Assembly (NCBI GenBank): GCA_025716815.1
Contig: JAIXMN010000006.1
Span: forward strand, 620,001 to 684,000
Direction of reading: 5' to 3'
Source of the DNA: Dichotomocladium elegans
Lineage: Eukaryota > Mucoromycota > Mucoromycetes > Mucorales > Lichtheimiaceae
DNA: 64,000 nucleotides
How positions within the stretch are numbered: the first letter of the stretch is position 1; each line of letters starts with the position of its first letter. Shown piece by piece: positions 45,701-58,195 of this stretch. The notes under the pieces are model-generated. The model saw nothing but the letters and a program-made list of their open reading frames with translations. It was not told where the DNA came from and made no database searches. Both the position numbers and the translations under genes were made by a program.

Positions 45701-48700
45701 AAGTCGTCAATCAATATCGTTTGATCCGGGAACAGGGAGAGCAATTAAGAAAGAGCATGATAGGTGCAAGTGAGCTGCACGAACGGCTTACGTACCAAGA
45801 AGAAGAAGATCTTAGCGAGAAAGTTCAAACGTTCAAGGAAAAATCTGCTTATCTCATCACACATTTTGCCTCTCGGATACCGTATCCTGATGCACCGGAA
45901 ATGTCGACAGCCATTGGCTCTGGTGATGAACAGGATAATCACGCAGCAAATGAAGCAATCCGGAGTACCATCAGCACCTATGGCATGTCGCTCGCCCTTA
46001 TCGCTGAAGGACTCGAACAGATCCTGACAAAACGTCAACATACACTTACGCTCCAACAACGTGCCAAACTGGTCTGCAACAAGGTGACGCGATTGACAGA
46101 CTGGATGGAGGATCGTATCCGTATCCTTAACAGCACCGAGATAACCAATTCGAATGAAATCGATGAGGACGAAATTATTCGACTTGACAAAGAGCGAGAG
46201 GGTATAGCGACTAGGCTAAATCAAATCGAATTTGAAGAACTTGCAAACGCTCTGCAGGAAGTTCGCGAGCTGGAAGTCGATGTAGACAAGTTTAATGTCG
46301 TGGCAATTGACAGAGGACTGCTGATCAACTGCATTGAAGGCGTTGAGAAGGCACATCAAGAACTTGGTGAGCTTCTCAAAGAACGGGCACGTGTTGTTGA
46401 CGTCTTAAAGAGACGTGTCTCATACCAGGCGCTGTGGACCAAGGCAAATCATGTGATTGTTTCGACTGCTCGTAAGGGGTGGGATCTCTGTATCAAGAAG
46501 GCACGGTATGATCCACGACGCGAGGATGCAGATAAACCTTCATATGCGAACGACAACGAAAATTCCCAAGCAGTTCAGAATTTATACGATCGTCAAGTAG
46601 AAATTGAGGATCGACACATGGCTGCATTGCGCGAAACGTTCCAGTCGCTCACTGATGTGGCCCAGGTGAACGATAAGCAGAGCGAGATTGAACAAAAATT
46701 CGCAGACTTGCATCATCTGATCACGTACACCTCAGAGCTTTTGACTCAAAGAGCCATCATTACCGAGTTTCTTATGCGTGTTCAGGACACCCAACGCGAG
46801 GGCGAAAAAATCAAGGATAGCATCGTGAAAATGACCCGTCGTGGGATTCAGGATGACTTAATTGAGTCGCGGACGGCAGCCTTCCGACAGGAAGTCAAGA
46901 ACATATGGGACGAATCCGGCTCGACTGTTCCATTTCCTACATATCAGGGGAGTGGGTTACTGCGCTCCCTCCAGCCTACAGAAACCAGCAGCTACAGTGC
47001 AGAGGTCAAAGCCCAGGTCAAGGATCTACTTAACTCTAAAATAGAAGACCTCTATGCCCTGCAAGAATCGATCGATAAGCTATTACAGGAATATCTGCAG
47101 ATGCATCGCACACAGAAACTCGCTGGAGAGTATGATTCCAAAGCTGAGGAACTACAACAGTGGCTCGACAAACAGGCTGCAGACTTGAAACAGCAGTACG
47201 TTGATGTTGCGGCTGATGACGCAAGTTTTGCTGCTATTACAAGTGACATGCTGAAGGACCTGGAAATGAAGCATGCCCAACTTATCCGGACGCTCAAGGA
47301 ATTCGAGCAAGTCGAAGTGAAGTCATTGCATGATAAAGTGGCAAGATTGATGGAACTCGCAAACGGAAGCAACAATGTGGATCTCTCTGTGTCTGCTCGG
47401 CGGTTTGGAGAAGTAATCTCGAGTCTAGATCAGCTTAAAGAATCGTTGGCGGATCATAAAACTATGATTGAAGCCGCGATGAAACGGATGAATTGGCAAG
47501 ACAAACTTCGTGCTGGACGTCGGCAGATCGAAGCCATGACAGAAAATTTGCGGCAGTTTAACAACGACAAGAATAAGTATGTCACTTTAGACGATTTCTC
47601 ACACAAGCACGTCGAAGAGCTAGAAACCCGGTGGAACTTGCTCATCCAGCAGAAGCATGAGTTTGTGGATGAAACGATGCCGATCGTTGAACAGAGCTAC
47701 GAGGCCTTTGCGGAATATTTCTCACGACTTGCTCGCCCGATTGCTACCCCTGATTACATAGAGGCACTAATGGAATCATTTAATCGCGCAACAAACCGCT
47801 TTGAGGATAATCTTAACGCTCGCTCCAGAGAGCTTGAACTCGTAAAGACCCGCGCTGATTTCGATGATAGGCTGGAGGCGTCGCTCACTTGGCTACAGAC
47901 ACAACAAGTCAGTATCGAGGCTCTGATCGAGCAGCGGCTAAGATGGCATCCTGAGAGCACAGAGAATGCCGACACTTTACGTGAAATCTGCAATGCTTTC
48001 AACGCAGACTTTACTCAGCATTGCCAGACGGTGCTTGTAGAACTCCGTGATGCATTGAACGGCTTCCACGAAGCAGCCTCCAGTAATGGCATTCCCTTAG
48101 TCTCCGAGAGCGTCAAGAAAAAGATGGTGCAGATGGAATCCACCGAGAGTTTGATTCGGCTCCATCTCGACTATGCTAACGCACTGGTAACTCAGACTAG
48201 CAAGATGGGTACTTTTGTCACCCAAGCTGCTGAGCTTGAGAAATCAGCAGAAGGAATCCGCGAGGATCTGGCAGCATACAAAGTCGATGAAGCAGACCAC
48301 GGAGCTGGGTATGTCGACCGTTTGGACAGCCTAAAGCGTGATATTGATCGGGTCGCAACAACCGACATTCCGCATCCAACGCGTATATCAGACCTGGTGC
48401 CTCCAGATGTGCAGTTAAAAGACGAGTCGAAAAACACGATGATCCGAGAAGTTGTAGATACTAAAACAAAGCGTCTCTACGGCATATACGCCAGCTTGGA
48501 GCATCTGATCGAGTCAAAAGAAGGGGTTTCAAGACGCAAATACATACACCAAATGTACCTCAAAAACCTCGAGGCCTTCAAACAATGGACAGAGGTGCGA
48601 AAGAAAGTGGTCAATGACGCTCTAAGACACAAGAACACCGTAGCAGAACTACGAGAGGCTATCAGTCAGATCGAAGGTGTGGAAGCCGCCATGGATAGCC

Positions 48701-51700
48701 ACGAGAACGTTTGGACCACACTCACGGAAGCGTATCTCAAGTGCTACAACAAGTCGGAAACCGTTCAAGACCAATATAAGGCTGCTGAAGAGGAATGGTC
48801 CAGTCTTCGCAAGGAGGCTAAGCGGGTTATAGATTTGCTCAGGGAGGCACTACTACCTGCCGAGGTGTATGAAGGCACGCAAAAGTTGCTCTCAGTCTAC
48901 AACGAGCTTGAGGATGCTATTAACCATGCAGATACAGCGACTGTGAGCGATGACCAGATATCCGAATGGCAAAAGAAAATGGATGGCTACGAGTCCGAAG
49001 GATATGCCGTGCTTCTACAGAAAATTACTGCGGTAATTCTAGACGATGATGTCAAGAATCAAATGGAACTAGTGGCTGAACGCACGCTCGAGATACGCGC
49101 CCTCATTACCGGTCTTTACGATGCTGTCAACGCTTCTCGCCTCCAGAAAACACTTGCTGAAAATGCGGAGGTTGTTCAGGAACGCATCAAAACAGTGCAT
49201 GCGCAGACGATAAATAGCATCGAGCATAACCGTCATTTTATCGAAACATTCGGCACTGCTGCGGAGCTCCGCGAAGAGTATAGCGCCATCTCCCTAGATT
49301 ATCGCGAGATGATGGGACAGTATGAAGATTGCAAGGAGTCCTTTGATGACATACAGGCGTACTATCACTTTATTCGTGGACAGATTGGCGAGGAGAATGA
49401 TAGTATCAAGGAGGTGCAGTCAGCAGTGGAGGCTGGTTGGGAAGAGCTCACACAGGCCAACAAGCAGCTCTCGATAATTGTTGCCCGAACTCAGACATGG
49501 GTCAAGCGCTATGAGGAGCTGGAAAGCATTTTGAGCCAGATTGACCGGATTGAAGACGATATGGAGCAATCTCTAGACGCAGCAATGCAAAAAGTTCGAC
49601 ATGTGATCACGACACTTGATGGATTAATAGAAGAGGGCGACGAGGAGCATTACAAGAAGCGGCATGCTCATGTTGTTCAAAAAGCGGTATTGCTTGCAAC
49701 GGTGATCAAGCAGCGTCAAGATGATGTGCTAAAGAACTCTTTCATGGCGTCGATTAAAGAACATGCGGCACGACTTAGCGGCCTTTGCTCTCAGAACATA
49801 TCGGTCATTCGTGAGTTACGTCTAGCAAGTGATGCTGGGATTGTGAAGGAAGATAACACCGAGGTGGTCAGTAAAGCGGCTCGAGCTTATGAGAAGGCAA
49901 TCGATAACCAGCGACGAGAACTCTCGGGTTGTGAACACGACATCATCGGCCTCTTTGCGCAGCAATGCAAGCAGCTGGTCGAAGAGTATGGGTATCCCAA
50001 AGATGAAGCGGATAGTGTGTCGATTCCTGTGCGCGCTGTGTTTGAAGAGTGGGCTCTGATGATCGAGGATGAGAGTCGATTCACTGAGCTACTCAAGCTT
50101 TCAGTCAAGCAAGCCCAGCTATATCACAGTGCACGGGACGCCATTGCAACCTTGACGTCAGCCGTCACCGGAAGCAATTGCGTTGAGAATATGGCCGATC
50201 TCCGTGAGTCGCTTGACGAAGCAATGCAGCCTGTACAGTTGGTGACCAAGGAAATACAAGAATTGGCGCAGAAAACCAACAAGGATGAACGCAGCATGGT
50301 TATTTCCGGTGTAACCAAAGAACGACTTGACCGTCTTATCGAGGAGTATAACAAGGTTAAGAGTATCGTTGCTGAGACGCTGGCGAGGATCGACAAGGCC
50401 AAGAGACACCGTGAGGTGTCCACAAAGATTGCAGACACAATGCGTTATGTTGAGAGTTTCAAGACACGAGCAGAGGCGATCCGCTTACAAGGGATGGTTA
50501 CTGTGGAAAAACAAGAGCTGCAAGAGCTTGAGCAGGAGGTGGCTGACATCCTAGCACGGGAAATTTCCGTGCCAGAAGATGACCAGGCGTTGCAGCAACA
50601 GCGCAAGATTTTGGAGGAACGTGTTGTTGAATTACAGAAAATCATGGCTGCTCGACGCGAGGAGGCAACGACCCAGATTGATATTAGTGGGTTCATGAAA
50701 ATTGTAGACGACCTCGAAGAGCGGGCGACTTTATTAGCGAAAGCAGTGGAGGATGCTGCACCACACCATGCAAGCATTGTGAACAACGAGTTCAACAAGA
50801 CAGATCTCCAGAACCTCCTAAAAAACCTTGTTGCGGCGTACAAAGAGCATGAACCAAAGATGACTGCGTTGGTTCGAAAGGCAAAGACAGAGGCTGCCGA
50901 AAAATACCAAGGAAACAGCTATGTGTCCGAACGGCTCTCCCAGGTTTTGCTCCGGTGTAACAAAATCAGATCCTCGGCACCTGCAAGAGAGAGGGAACTT
51001 CAGACGTGTATCAGTCAGCTCGATCATGACTTCTTTACCAAACTTGCTATGGCAAAAACGAAACCTCGACGGGCGGGACCAAGCCCTTCTGGATCGAGCA
51101 ATGCAAGGCCGCCAACTATGCCGGTGCCCATGAACCATCGGTCATCGAGCCAGGGAAGCGCGGCGGGCAGAAAAAGTCCAAACAACCTGCGCAGCAGTCG
51201 GGTGCCCAATGTGCGGCCATCCAAAACACCTTCAGCCTCGCGTGCACGCTATGTGGCAGATCCAAAAAATGAGCTGGATATTGAGCTCGGTCGGATAGTC
51301 AATGAGAATCCATATCGTGTCAAGGTAAAGATGGTCCCTGGCGAAGTCGGAAAGTACTGGTTTGGCGAGACTACTCCGCGGCTTGTCTACTGCCGTATCT
51401 TGCCGAGCAAGCTTGTCATGGTGCGGGTTGGAGGTGGATGGGTAGAATTATCAAAGTAAGTAATATGACTACGAGATGTCTGCGTCATCGCCTGACTGTC
51501 TTCCTGGCAGATTCCTCCACGATCACAATCTCACCGAAGGTACTCTACGAGTCGAGGAAGCCAATCCTGTCTCGACCACCAGCAGCAGTGAGTCTTCCGG
51601 AGGCTCACTCTCCTCTACAGCCCATCTGATCACGCGAGCTGCATCCCCCTCCGGAAGGGTAAGCATACGCGGCGGCGGACTCACGTCTGCGAGCAACAGT

Positions 51701-51877
51701 GAACATTTGCTCTCCGCAACATGGTCATCATCCTCGAGTCGCAGGTCAAAGACGCCCCGAGGAGGTTACGTGGACGGTGACAAGTATATCCGAGTAGACG
51801 AGGCCGGCAATCAGCTGATGGTTAGAATGACTAAAGCAGAAGACGGAGCCAAGATGCCAATTAACAAACGAAGATGA
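42773..51877 (+). CDS. Spectraplakin-like cytoskeletal linker: CH-CH, long spectrin-like coiled-coil rod, GAR (GAS2) domain; 2998 aa
   Basis: Three exons: 42773-43282, 43336-51455, 51511-51877. CH1 is at about residues 55-165 (QKRTLTKWVNTQL, DLRDGKQLLKLL). CH2 is at about 225-325 (LLRWVRIQLGDYL, FSRAWRTGVAFCLLIHRHDP). Together they form a tandem actin-binding domain. About 2400 residues of helical, heptad-rich spectrin-like repeats follow (frequent W at helix starts, many E/K/L/A). A GAR domain is at about 2805-2880 (ELGRIVNENPYRVKVKMVPG, GGGWVELSKFLHDHN), which binds microtubules in GAS2 proteins. A Ser/Arg-rich disordered tail ends the protein. The layout is that of animal spectraplakins and predicts actin-microtubule crosslinking. 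The first intron uses a GC donor (AAG|GCAAGT). Exon 2 is an 8.1-kb uninterrupted frame. Confidence 0.92.
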
Positions 51878-51978
51878 TCATTCCCATTGCACTCCTGCGT
51901 CTATTTCAACATTCTCATATTCTTCAGCATTGTAGTACTAGTATTGTTGCAACCTAAAAGTAAATGAACAAGCATAAT

Positions 51979-53443
51979 TCATCCGATATTTCCCATTCGT
52001 TCCAACAAAACACGGTCTGTGTTGAAAAGCACACTCTCCAGGGTTGCACTGTTGTCTAGAATACAGGCGTCCTTCATGAGAACAAGGCGCTATTAAAACC
52101 CGATGCCGGATGAGTATATTCGAATGTATCAACGAAGGGACCGTAGGGAATTGCTTACCTGAGCATCACCGGGCTGTAGACGATTATTATCGTTTTTTAC
52201 GCCACATTGCTGTGCGACCATGTCGAGTAGCTTGCCTACCCGGATTGTCTATTTGCCACCCATCTTCCTAATCAGATCATCCGTCCATGTTGCGTCCGAC
52301 ATTGCCTGGCCGATGTTACCTTATCAAAAAACATGGGTAGGTCTGCTGGCTGACTGTGCTCTTGAGGATATGTGACGTACAAGTAGATGCGGGATGTCAG
52401 AGGCAGAGATGCTTGTCCCTAGGGCCCGGGGGTGGGAGGTGGGGTGCGAGAGGTTGCAGTGATAGCTGATCAGGGCATTGGAATGCATAATTGATTGCGA
52501 TATGGCCTGGCTCACCTTTGCTTTTGATTTCATCTTCATCAGCTCGACTGTCGGGTTCATCTTCTTTTTTGCGGCTAAAGAAGGTTTCTTTTGCACTTTT
52601 TGTGGTTGGTTCTCCTTGATCTTGCTCAGTAGCGCCTCGACTTCCTTTTTCCTCTTGGTCGTCTCGTCTGCCTGGAGGGCCGGGCAGTCGTGGTCGACGC
52701 CGTGGCGATGCCTGGCACAACATGGAGCAGGTTAACCCTTGAGCATTGGAATCATCCACCACCACCACCCCCAAAACCAACGACGTCTTAACACGTATGA
52801 AACCAATGCCTTTCCTTACTTGAGGCAAAAGGCACGTTCGCATCCCGTACAATGCTGGATGATCCCATTTTTTTCGTCCAGCTCACGGCAGCCCGTCCTG
52901 CCGCATGCCATTCTAGCCGCTTGGTCCATTTGGCTTTGCCATACATGGTCTTCACAGCCCGATTGGATATGCTTTTTGAGCTTGATCGCAAGAAAAGGTG
53001 AGCTCGCATTGAATCCAAAGAGCCCCCTCTTTTTTTTTCTCGGGTCGCGGGGAACTAACCAGCTCATCGAGTGACAATCCGCCGTCTTTCGCTCCAACGA
53101 TCATCTGGTTGCACTGATTGCAACGCGCAAGCGCCTTGTCCGGTCGGTTCGGACAGGGATGGTGAAGGCGATGCTCAGCGCTGGCACTTTCGGTCAATGG
53201 AATCTTTTATATTGGATACAGTGCATTATAATATTAATGGAGATACCAAAAGGTCACTTTGCAGAACGGACATGTCACTGGCAAAAAGTCTTCAGATGCG
53301 GGAGCGAGAGAGAAAAAAAAACCACAGAGACAATGAGATTATTTGCCATCATTTCGGCGCAGACAGGAGCATGTTTACTACCACACACCAAGTGATCGGC
53401 AAGTATCAAGGGCGCAATTTGCCCCAATGTGAGGCATTTCCAT
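51979..53443 (-). CDS. AN1-type zinc-finger protein (ZFAND2/Cuz1-like), 291 aa
   Basis: Eight exons: 53443-53389, 53289-53247, 53180-53060, 52980-52820, 52711-52516, 52418-52320, 52248-52159, 52089-51979. Two AN1 fingers are rebuilt across introns. The first is NCALDTCRSL-DFLPVTCPFC-KVTFC-AEHRLHHPCP. The second is CGRTGCRELDEKNGIIQHC-TGCERAFCLK-HRHGVDHDC. A basic helix follows (KRKKEVEALLSKIKEN), and then a ubiquitin-like C-terminal domain (RIYLYVTYPQ, IRVGKLLDMVAQQCGVKNDN). This order matches Cuz1/ZFAND1-type and ZFAND2 proteins, which couple Cdc48/p97 and the proteasome under arsenite or heat stress. The exact subfamily is uncertain; Cuz1/ZFAND1 is favoured by the UBL-like end. It converges with the spectraplakin-like gene 101 bp away. 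Confidence 0.85.
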
Positions 53444-53624
53444 GATGAGATAGTATAATCAAGTGATAGTCGTCGAATGTGTGTGTATGTGTACGTGAAA
53501 GTGGGTGCACGCGAACACGGTCGGCACGTTTGGTATTATTATTTTATTTTTTGGCTATCGTTGTTGTCTACGGCCGCTTTTTCATTTTTTTACGTTCTGT
53601 CTCTTTTTCCTTTTTCTCTTTTTT

Positions 53625-54084
53625 TTATGCTGATGGTACTGCCTTCTTTTGCTGCTCCTTGAGAATTAGTGACTTGAGCTGCAATGCCTTTTCGCTGTAC
53701 AGATTCTTATCGCGAGTCTCAAGCAAGTACTGATCCAGGCCGCCCTTCTTATCGATTGTGCGCAAGACGGAGGTAGTCACCTTGAGGTCGAGGTGCTTAT
53801 CAAGTGTTGCGGAATAGAGCTTTTTCGACTGGACGTTTGGCAGCCAGTTTCGTCGGGTCTTCTTTTTGGAGAAGGGATTCTAAACAGTTGGATGCCGAAT
53901 GAACACAAAGTGGGGACCAACGTTAGAAGCATTCGGAGAAAGGAGGGTGGGGTTTAGGACCATGCTGCTCCATCCTCTCTCTTACGTTATTGCCAAACTG
54001 AATGTGCTTTCCACCAAAGAGACCGCGTTGAGCACGCTTGAAGGTAGCGCGTGCCAATGAATAGGCAGGCCCAGCTGAAAGCAT
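53625..54084 (-). CDS. MRPL24: Mitochondrial ribosomal protein bL28m, 117 aa
   Basis: Two exons: 54084-53986 and 53879-53625. The N-terminus RGLFGGKHIQFGNN and, after the intron, NPFSKKKTRRNWLPNV match the bacterial L28 core (GG..I.FGN..S...KTRR.W.PN). A helical extension follows, as in fungal mL24/bL28m proteins. It is part of the large subunit of the mitochondrial ribosome. The presequence is short (MLSAGPAYSLARATFKRAQ), basic and hydroxyl-rich. It is shorter than the yeast protein, which has a long C-terminal extension. It lies in tandem upstream of the AN1 gene. Confidence 0.88.
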
Positions 54085-55342
54085 ACTGACAATGAGAGGG
54101 TGTGTCGTGGCTCTAGTTTTTTGTTTTTTTTTTATTGTTTTATTTTTGGCGGCCATTCAATTTCATCATGGTCGGGCCGGACAAGGAAACTCCGAAGCCA
54201 GCCAGCCAGCTAGCCAGCCAGCCCCTCCATCCCCGTCCGGGAAGTACGGCAAAGCTGCTTCGTCTTCTCCCCCACTCAGTCAACTGGATGGATATCAGTA
54301 CGTCGCCAATAATAAAATCCCGGATATATGCAGTCTGACTGACGAGGGTGTCTCTTTTGACACTAGGCGAACACTACCGATGTTTATGTTGTTTCTGCAT
54401 AGAGAAATAGCCGTTGAGAGACAAAGGGCCAAAAAGAGCACGCTGTACCTGAGAGAACCGCAGTATTTAGGGCAAAATGCGTTTTGCATGCCAATTCTTC
54501 CTTCCATTCTACTGCCACACCGTCAAGATGTGTCCCTCTCCTCAACTAGCATGGATAGGTCTTGGCACTCTGGGTGCTCCTACGGGCTAGAAACAATTCT
54601 CCTCACCATCCACTTTCCAAAAATGGCTTGTCTTTTGATCGTACACAAATCGCACGCAAGCCCGGGCGAAGTAAGCCCCACGGGTGGCAGATTGGAAGAC
54701 ACGCCTGAAGGCGGTTTTTTTTTTATGTTTAGGTGCCGGATACCGTATTATTTTCATGTGCCTGCTCAAGGACGTTGCTGTCCACGGAAAACGATGGATG
54801 CCCTCTTTTATCGGCCGGGTCCTCATCCTGCTTGCAGTCGTGATGTAACCGTCAACCATTGCGCTGGAGAGCACCCTTGATGCTGGCTGACTGACGGACA
54901 GCGTGACGAACACGGCTGCAGTGTTCATGGCATGTCCTATCATGGGGGTCCTCCCTTCAACCCAACGACCGGCCGAATGGATGGTGCTTTGGCACGGCAC
55001 GGGATAAAATAATACCGCTTCTTGGGCCTGCCTGCCATCGGCCACAACCCCAACCCCCCTTCCCGAAAGCCATCGAGCTCGACGACCAGTCAGCTGAGGG
55101 CGTTCCGATTGAAGTTCAATGGCAATTACATAGGGCGTGATATTCCTCGTCGAGGTGATAGCAAAAGGCATGTCCCTCGATGCAGCGGTGCGGTCAGGCC
55201 AAGATCAAGAAGCCTCTCCACTTGCTTTTTCCGGGCACTTGGGTCTCCCGCCTATGCCGAACGCATGCTCTGCAACACACATCGATCCCAGAAAAATTTC
55301 CCTTTATCCTCGGCTCGCAAGGATGCCAACTATCTCTTGCAT
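54085..55342. other. 1.3-kb region with overlapping long but unconvincing frames
   Basis: A 262-codon plus frame (54092-54880) and a 194-codon minus frame (55171-54587) overlap. Both start in the promoter of bL28m or in C-rich repeats (CCAGCCAGCTAGCCAGCCAG near 54197), lack domains and have shifting composition. I treat them as chance frames. The divergent promoter of bL28m lies here. Confidence 0.45.
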
Positions 55343-55483
55343 ATGGCTACATCTTCAGCAGTCAAGAAACCCCACCCCCACGGTTGGACTCTTGAAGAGA
55401 AACTGGAGAATGTAATTCAGAAAGATGGTGATTTGGACATTACCGGTGTCGTGGTTGATACGTTGTACTGTACAGGCGTTTAG
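55343..55483 (+). CDS. Possible small protein, 46 aa
   Basis: ATG at 55343, stop TAG at 55481. The product is polar and helix-like, with HPHGWTLEEKLENVIQKDGD and then DITGVVVDTLYCTGV. The composition looks like real protein rather than chance. The frame is also open upstream, so it could be the last exon of a longer gene. I know no family. It lies convergent to the gene at 55786. Confidence 0.32.
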   Translation: MATSSAVKKPHPHGWTLEEKLENVIQKDGDLDITGVVVDTLYCTGV

Positions 55484-55785
55484 GGTGTAGCTTATCGTTC
55501 AGAGTTCCCCGCTGGGAGATCTCCAAAAGCGAGAATCTAGGTTTCGTCACCACAGTAAAAGAAAAAGTGCTTCAAAGATCTTACAGGGCTATTATTTCTG
55601 ATTACAATATAGCCTTCGTTACATCCTATTAAGGGATAATAAACATTCACCGGTCAAAGATTCCAATGCGATTGTCGAGTTTCGGTATACATTTTTATAT
55701 AATGATAGAACTGACTATCAAGGATCGAATAACATATCATATGTATGGAATGGGATCAGCCAAAGGTAATCAGGAAGATGCCTGT

Positions 55786-57183
55786 CTAGGATGACTTCCA
55801 AATGTTGGTGAACGTCTGCCAAACATTTGCTAAAACCTGGGCAACGTGATGGGTTCGAGATATGAGATTGTCAATAAGAAGCTGCCATGCGACATGGGCA
55901 GACAAGGCGTGAAGTGGTATCACAGCTGTGTGCTTTTTCTCTTCGCGCAACCGCCGTTCCTGGATAGGTTTGCAGATATCCACAGGGAGTCGCACTCGAT
56001 CGATGACCTTTTCCACTTTTGCGTCTCCATCGTTTTCACTTCGCCAGATGATAGTAGCCTCGAGATCATCGTCGCTGTCAAGGAGACAAGGAGATGGCAC
56101 AGTCGCGGTATATTTAAATTCCGAACCAGGCTCGTACACCATCTGGTACTCAAGATCGATACCATTCGCCTGAACCGTGATTGTGAGATCTTCATTGTCA
56201 CCTCTATCAACTAGAACTTCAAAGGGATGCTCTAGAGTGTGTTCATTGATGGCATGCCAAGTGGGACCCAATTCGGCGTGAACAGTGGGTAATACTTGCT
56301 CAGGGGGAAGAATGGATGTTTCCGGCTCCAGCTGAGCAGTATATTTCCAAGCTTTGGCAGCTATGGCTACCATCAGAATGCCAGTGATGGCCACAGTTCG
56401 TCTGAAAATGCTCGCTTCTTTCTGGGACTTATGAATAGTGTCGGTCACGGATTCTTTCAAGGCGGGTGCAATGGCCTCTGGACGCAAGTTCGAAACATAA
56501 TGAGTTGTGAAGATGGGTTCATAGTTAGGGGTATTGTCGAGTAGAGCATCCGGTAAAATAAGCGACTGCTTCACAGTACGAATGTTGCGGTAGGTTGCCA
56601 GGTGTCGGGTGAGCTCCAACTCCTGACTCCTGGATGGATGGGTCAACATTGGCCAGGTGAGAGTATCGGGGAAATGATAGTCGAGGATGCCCAGCTTCCT
56701 CCGATGAGCCTTCATGTCGTTGTCGAACAAGTACATTACCAAATTGATACTGGATCTGCTTTTGGCCATTTGCTTGAGATAGGACTTCAAGACCGCATCA
56801 CCGACACACGACAAATCGGCTACAGCCATAATGAACTGCTCACGACCGCTTTCGAAGTACAACTGCCCTATCGCCTCGGCAATGACGCGGATCAGCGAGT
56901 CCTTGTAGTGACCATAACTAGCACCAGCCAGAAGGATGCGATAGTGAACAGGGTGCTTCTTTTGGGACTGATGATCCTTGATGACCTCAACGCTGTCTTC
57001 AGTCACGCTATACACTTCTTCTGGAAGGACAGCAGTCTCTTGACCGCAAGGAACACCTGTAGATGATGCTGCTTATCGATCTTCGTTCTGGAACAACAGC
57101 GCTACACCTGAAACCATACCCTGACTGTTCGGTACTGCTGGTTTAGCAGTTGCCTTTGGCGACGCATCTCGATGTTTAACCAT
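55786..57183 (-). CDS. Unrecognised single-pass membrane protein, 444 aa
   Basis: Two exons: 57183-57120 and 57056-55786. The first supplies the start (MVKHRDASPKATAKPAV); without it the second exon has no nearby ATG. An N-terminal ~200-residue soluble domain begins HYRILLAGASYGHYKDSLIR, which has a Rossmann-like strand-loop-helix look without a clear P-loop. It is followed by one membrane helix (AITGILMVAIAAKAW) at about residue 245. A C-terminal part rich in strands follows (DLTITVQANGIDLEYQMVY). No signal peptide is present. I do not recognise a family. The protein may be an organelle-membrane protein with domains on both faces. Confidence 0.65.
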
Positions 57184-58195
57184 GAGAAAGAAGTAATTTG
57201 TTTGAAATCAGAAAGGAATTGGCGTGGTTGGCAATAGATACTTCAGAAGGAATTGAGATGTCAACGAAAGGAAGAGACGTAAGTTGGGGGGTGGGGAGAA
57301 TGTTTGGGCGGGGTGAAGTTATTAAAAAAGTTTATTTTGCGAGTCGTTTGTGCGAACAATTCCGCTCTTTTTACCACTGGCTTTTACTGTAGACAAAATT
57401 CTGTAGTGAGATGCATAATCAGAGGTTGCGCTCGTAACACAAGCTTGTTGCTTCAAGTGGAACCAAAAAAGCATAAAGCCACAGCATGGAGCAAGTGATC
57501 TTATCCACGACACAGGGATGTGGAAGTGGTCATAGCTACATGATTATCTGCGGGTGGCAAGCGCTTCGCAATACTCGCTGGGCTCCTTATCCTATGGGGA
57601 TTGCCCGGGCCAGAAAGGTTGTTGTCAGCACATTAACCATATGTCAAACTGGACATAGAGCCGTTTGACCCGCCATGCCATCCAAGCTACAGATTTGAAA
57701 TGGAGCTCGACGCATTAGCTCTCTTACCAACAAAAACGCGTTACATGGACCGCTATTGGTTGATGCTGTAGATCCTGAACATTGAGCACCGTGCAAAAAG
57801 ATGTATTCTCTCTCTCTCTCTCGAAGACAGCATTCATATGAAAGCAGAGGGATGCCTTGTCTTTATAAAACCATTATTACACTGTTGCTCGTGGTTAGAC
57901 TCTGCAATCTCTGTTTATATTCAAATAGTAAGACATTCTGCCTGATCCTCTCCTACAGCCTGCGGTCAGAGCAGACACAGGCATAATCGTATAGGGTTAT
58001 TCAGCATGGGTCACGACATTCCAGCGAGAAAATCACGTCAAACCGTAGCATAAGAAGTACGACACTCCTCCGTCTGTGTATCCAATTCCCTGAACTATGT
58101 TTTTTTCGAAGCATGGAATTGAGCCATACCTTTTTTTTTTTTGCTCATCCACATCTAACGATAGTTGCATGATGAGAACTAGAGGTGTATTGAAA
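57184..58195. other. Intergenic region between the 444-aa protein gene and UFE1
   Basis: 1 kb with a short (CT)n run at about 57808-57822 and only small open frames. No coding signal; it holds the promoter of the left gene and the 3' end of UFE1. Confidence 0.5.

Noticed and set aside
52277..52342. Apparent frameshift in the AN1 gene (frame continuing as NIGQAMSDATWTDD)
   Set aside because: A 71-bp GT-AG intron (52319-52249) restores the family sequence FFDK|TIRVGKLLDMVA; the alternative frame is intronic.
54092..54880. 262-codon plus-strand ORF
   Set aside because: It starts inside the divergent upstream region of bL28m, is full of repeat-derived Ser/Pro/Gln, has no domain and overlaps another long minus frame.
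54587..55171. 194-codon minus-strand ORF
   Set aside because: Composition shifts along its length, no domain, no splice partners, and it overlaps the plus frame. Probably chance in GC-richer DNA.
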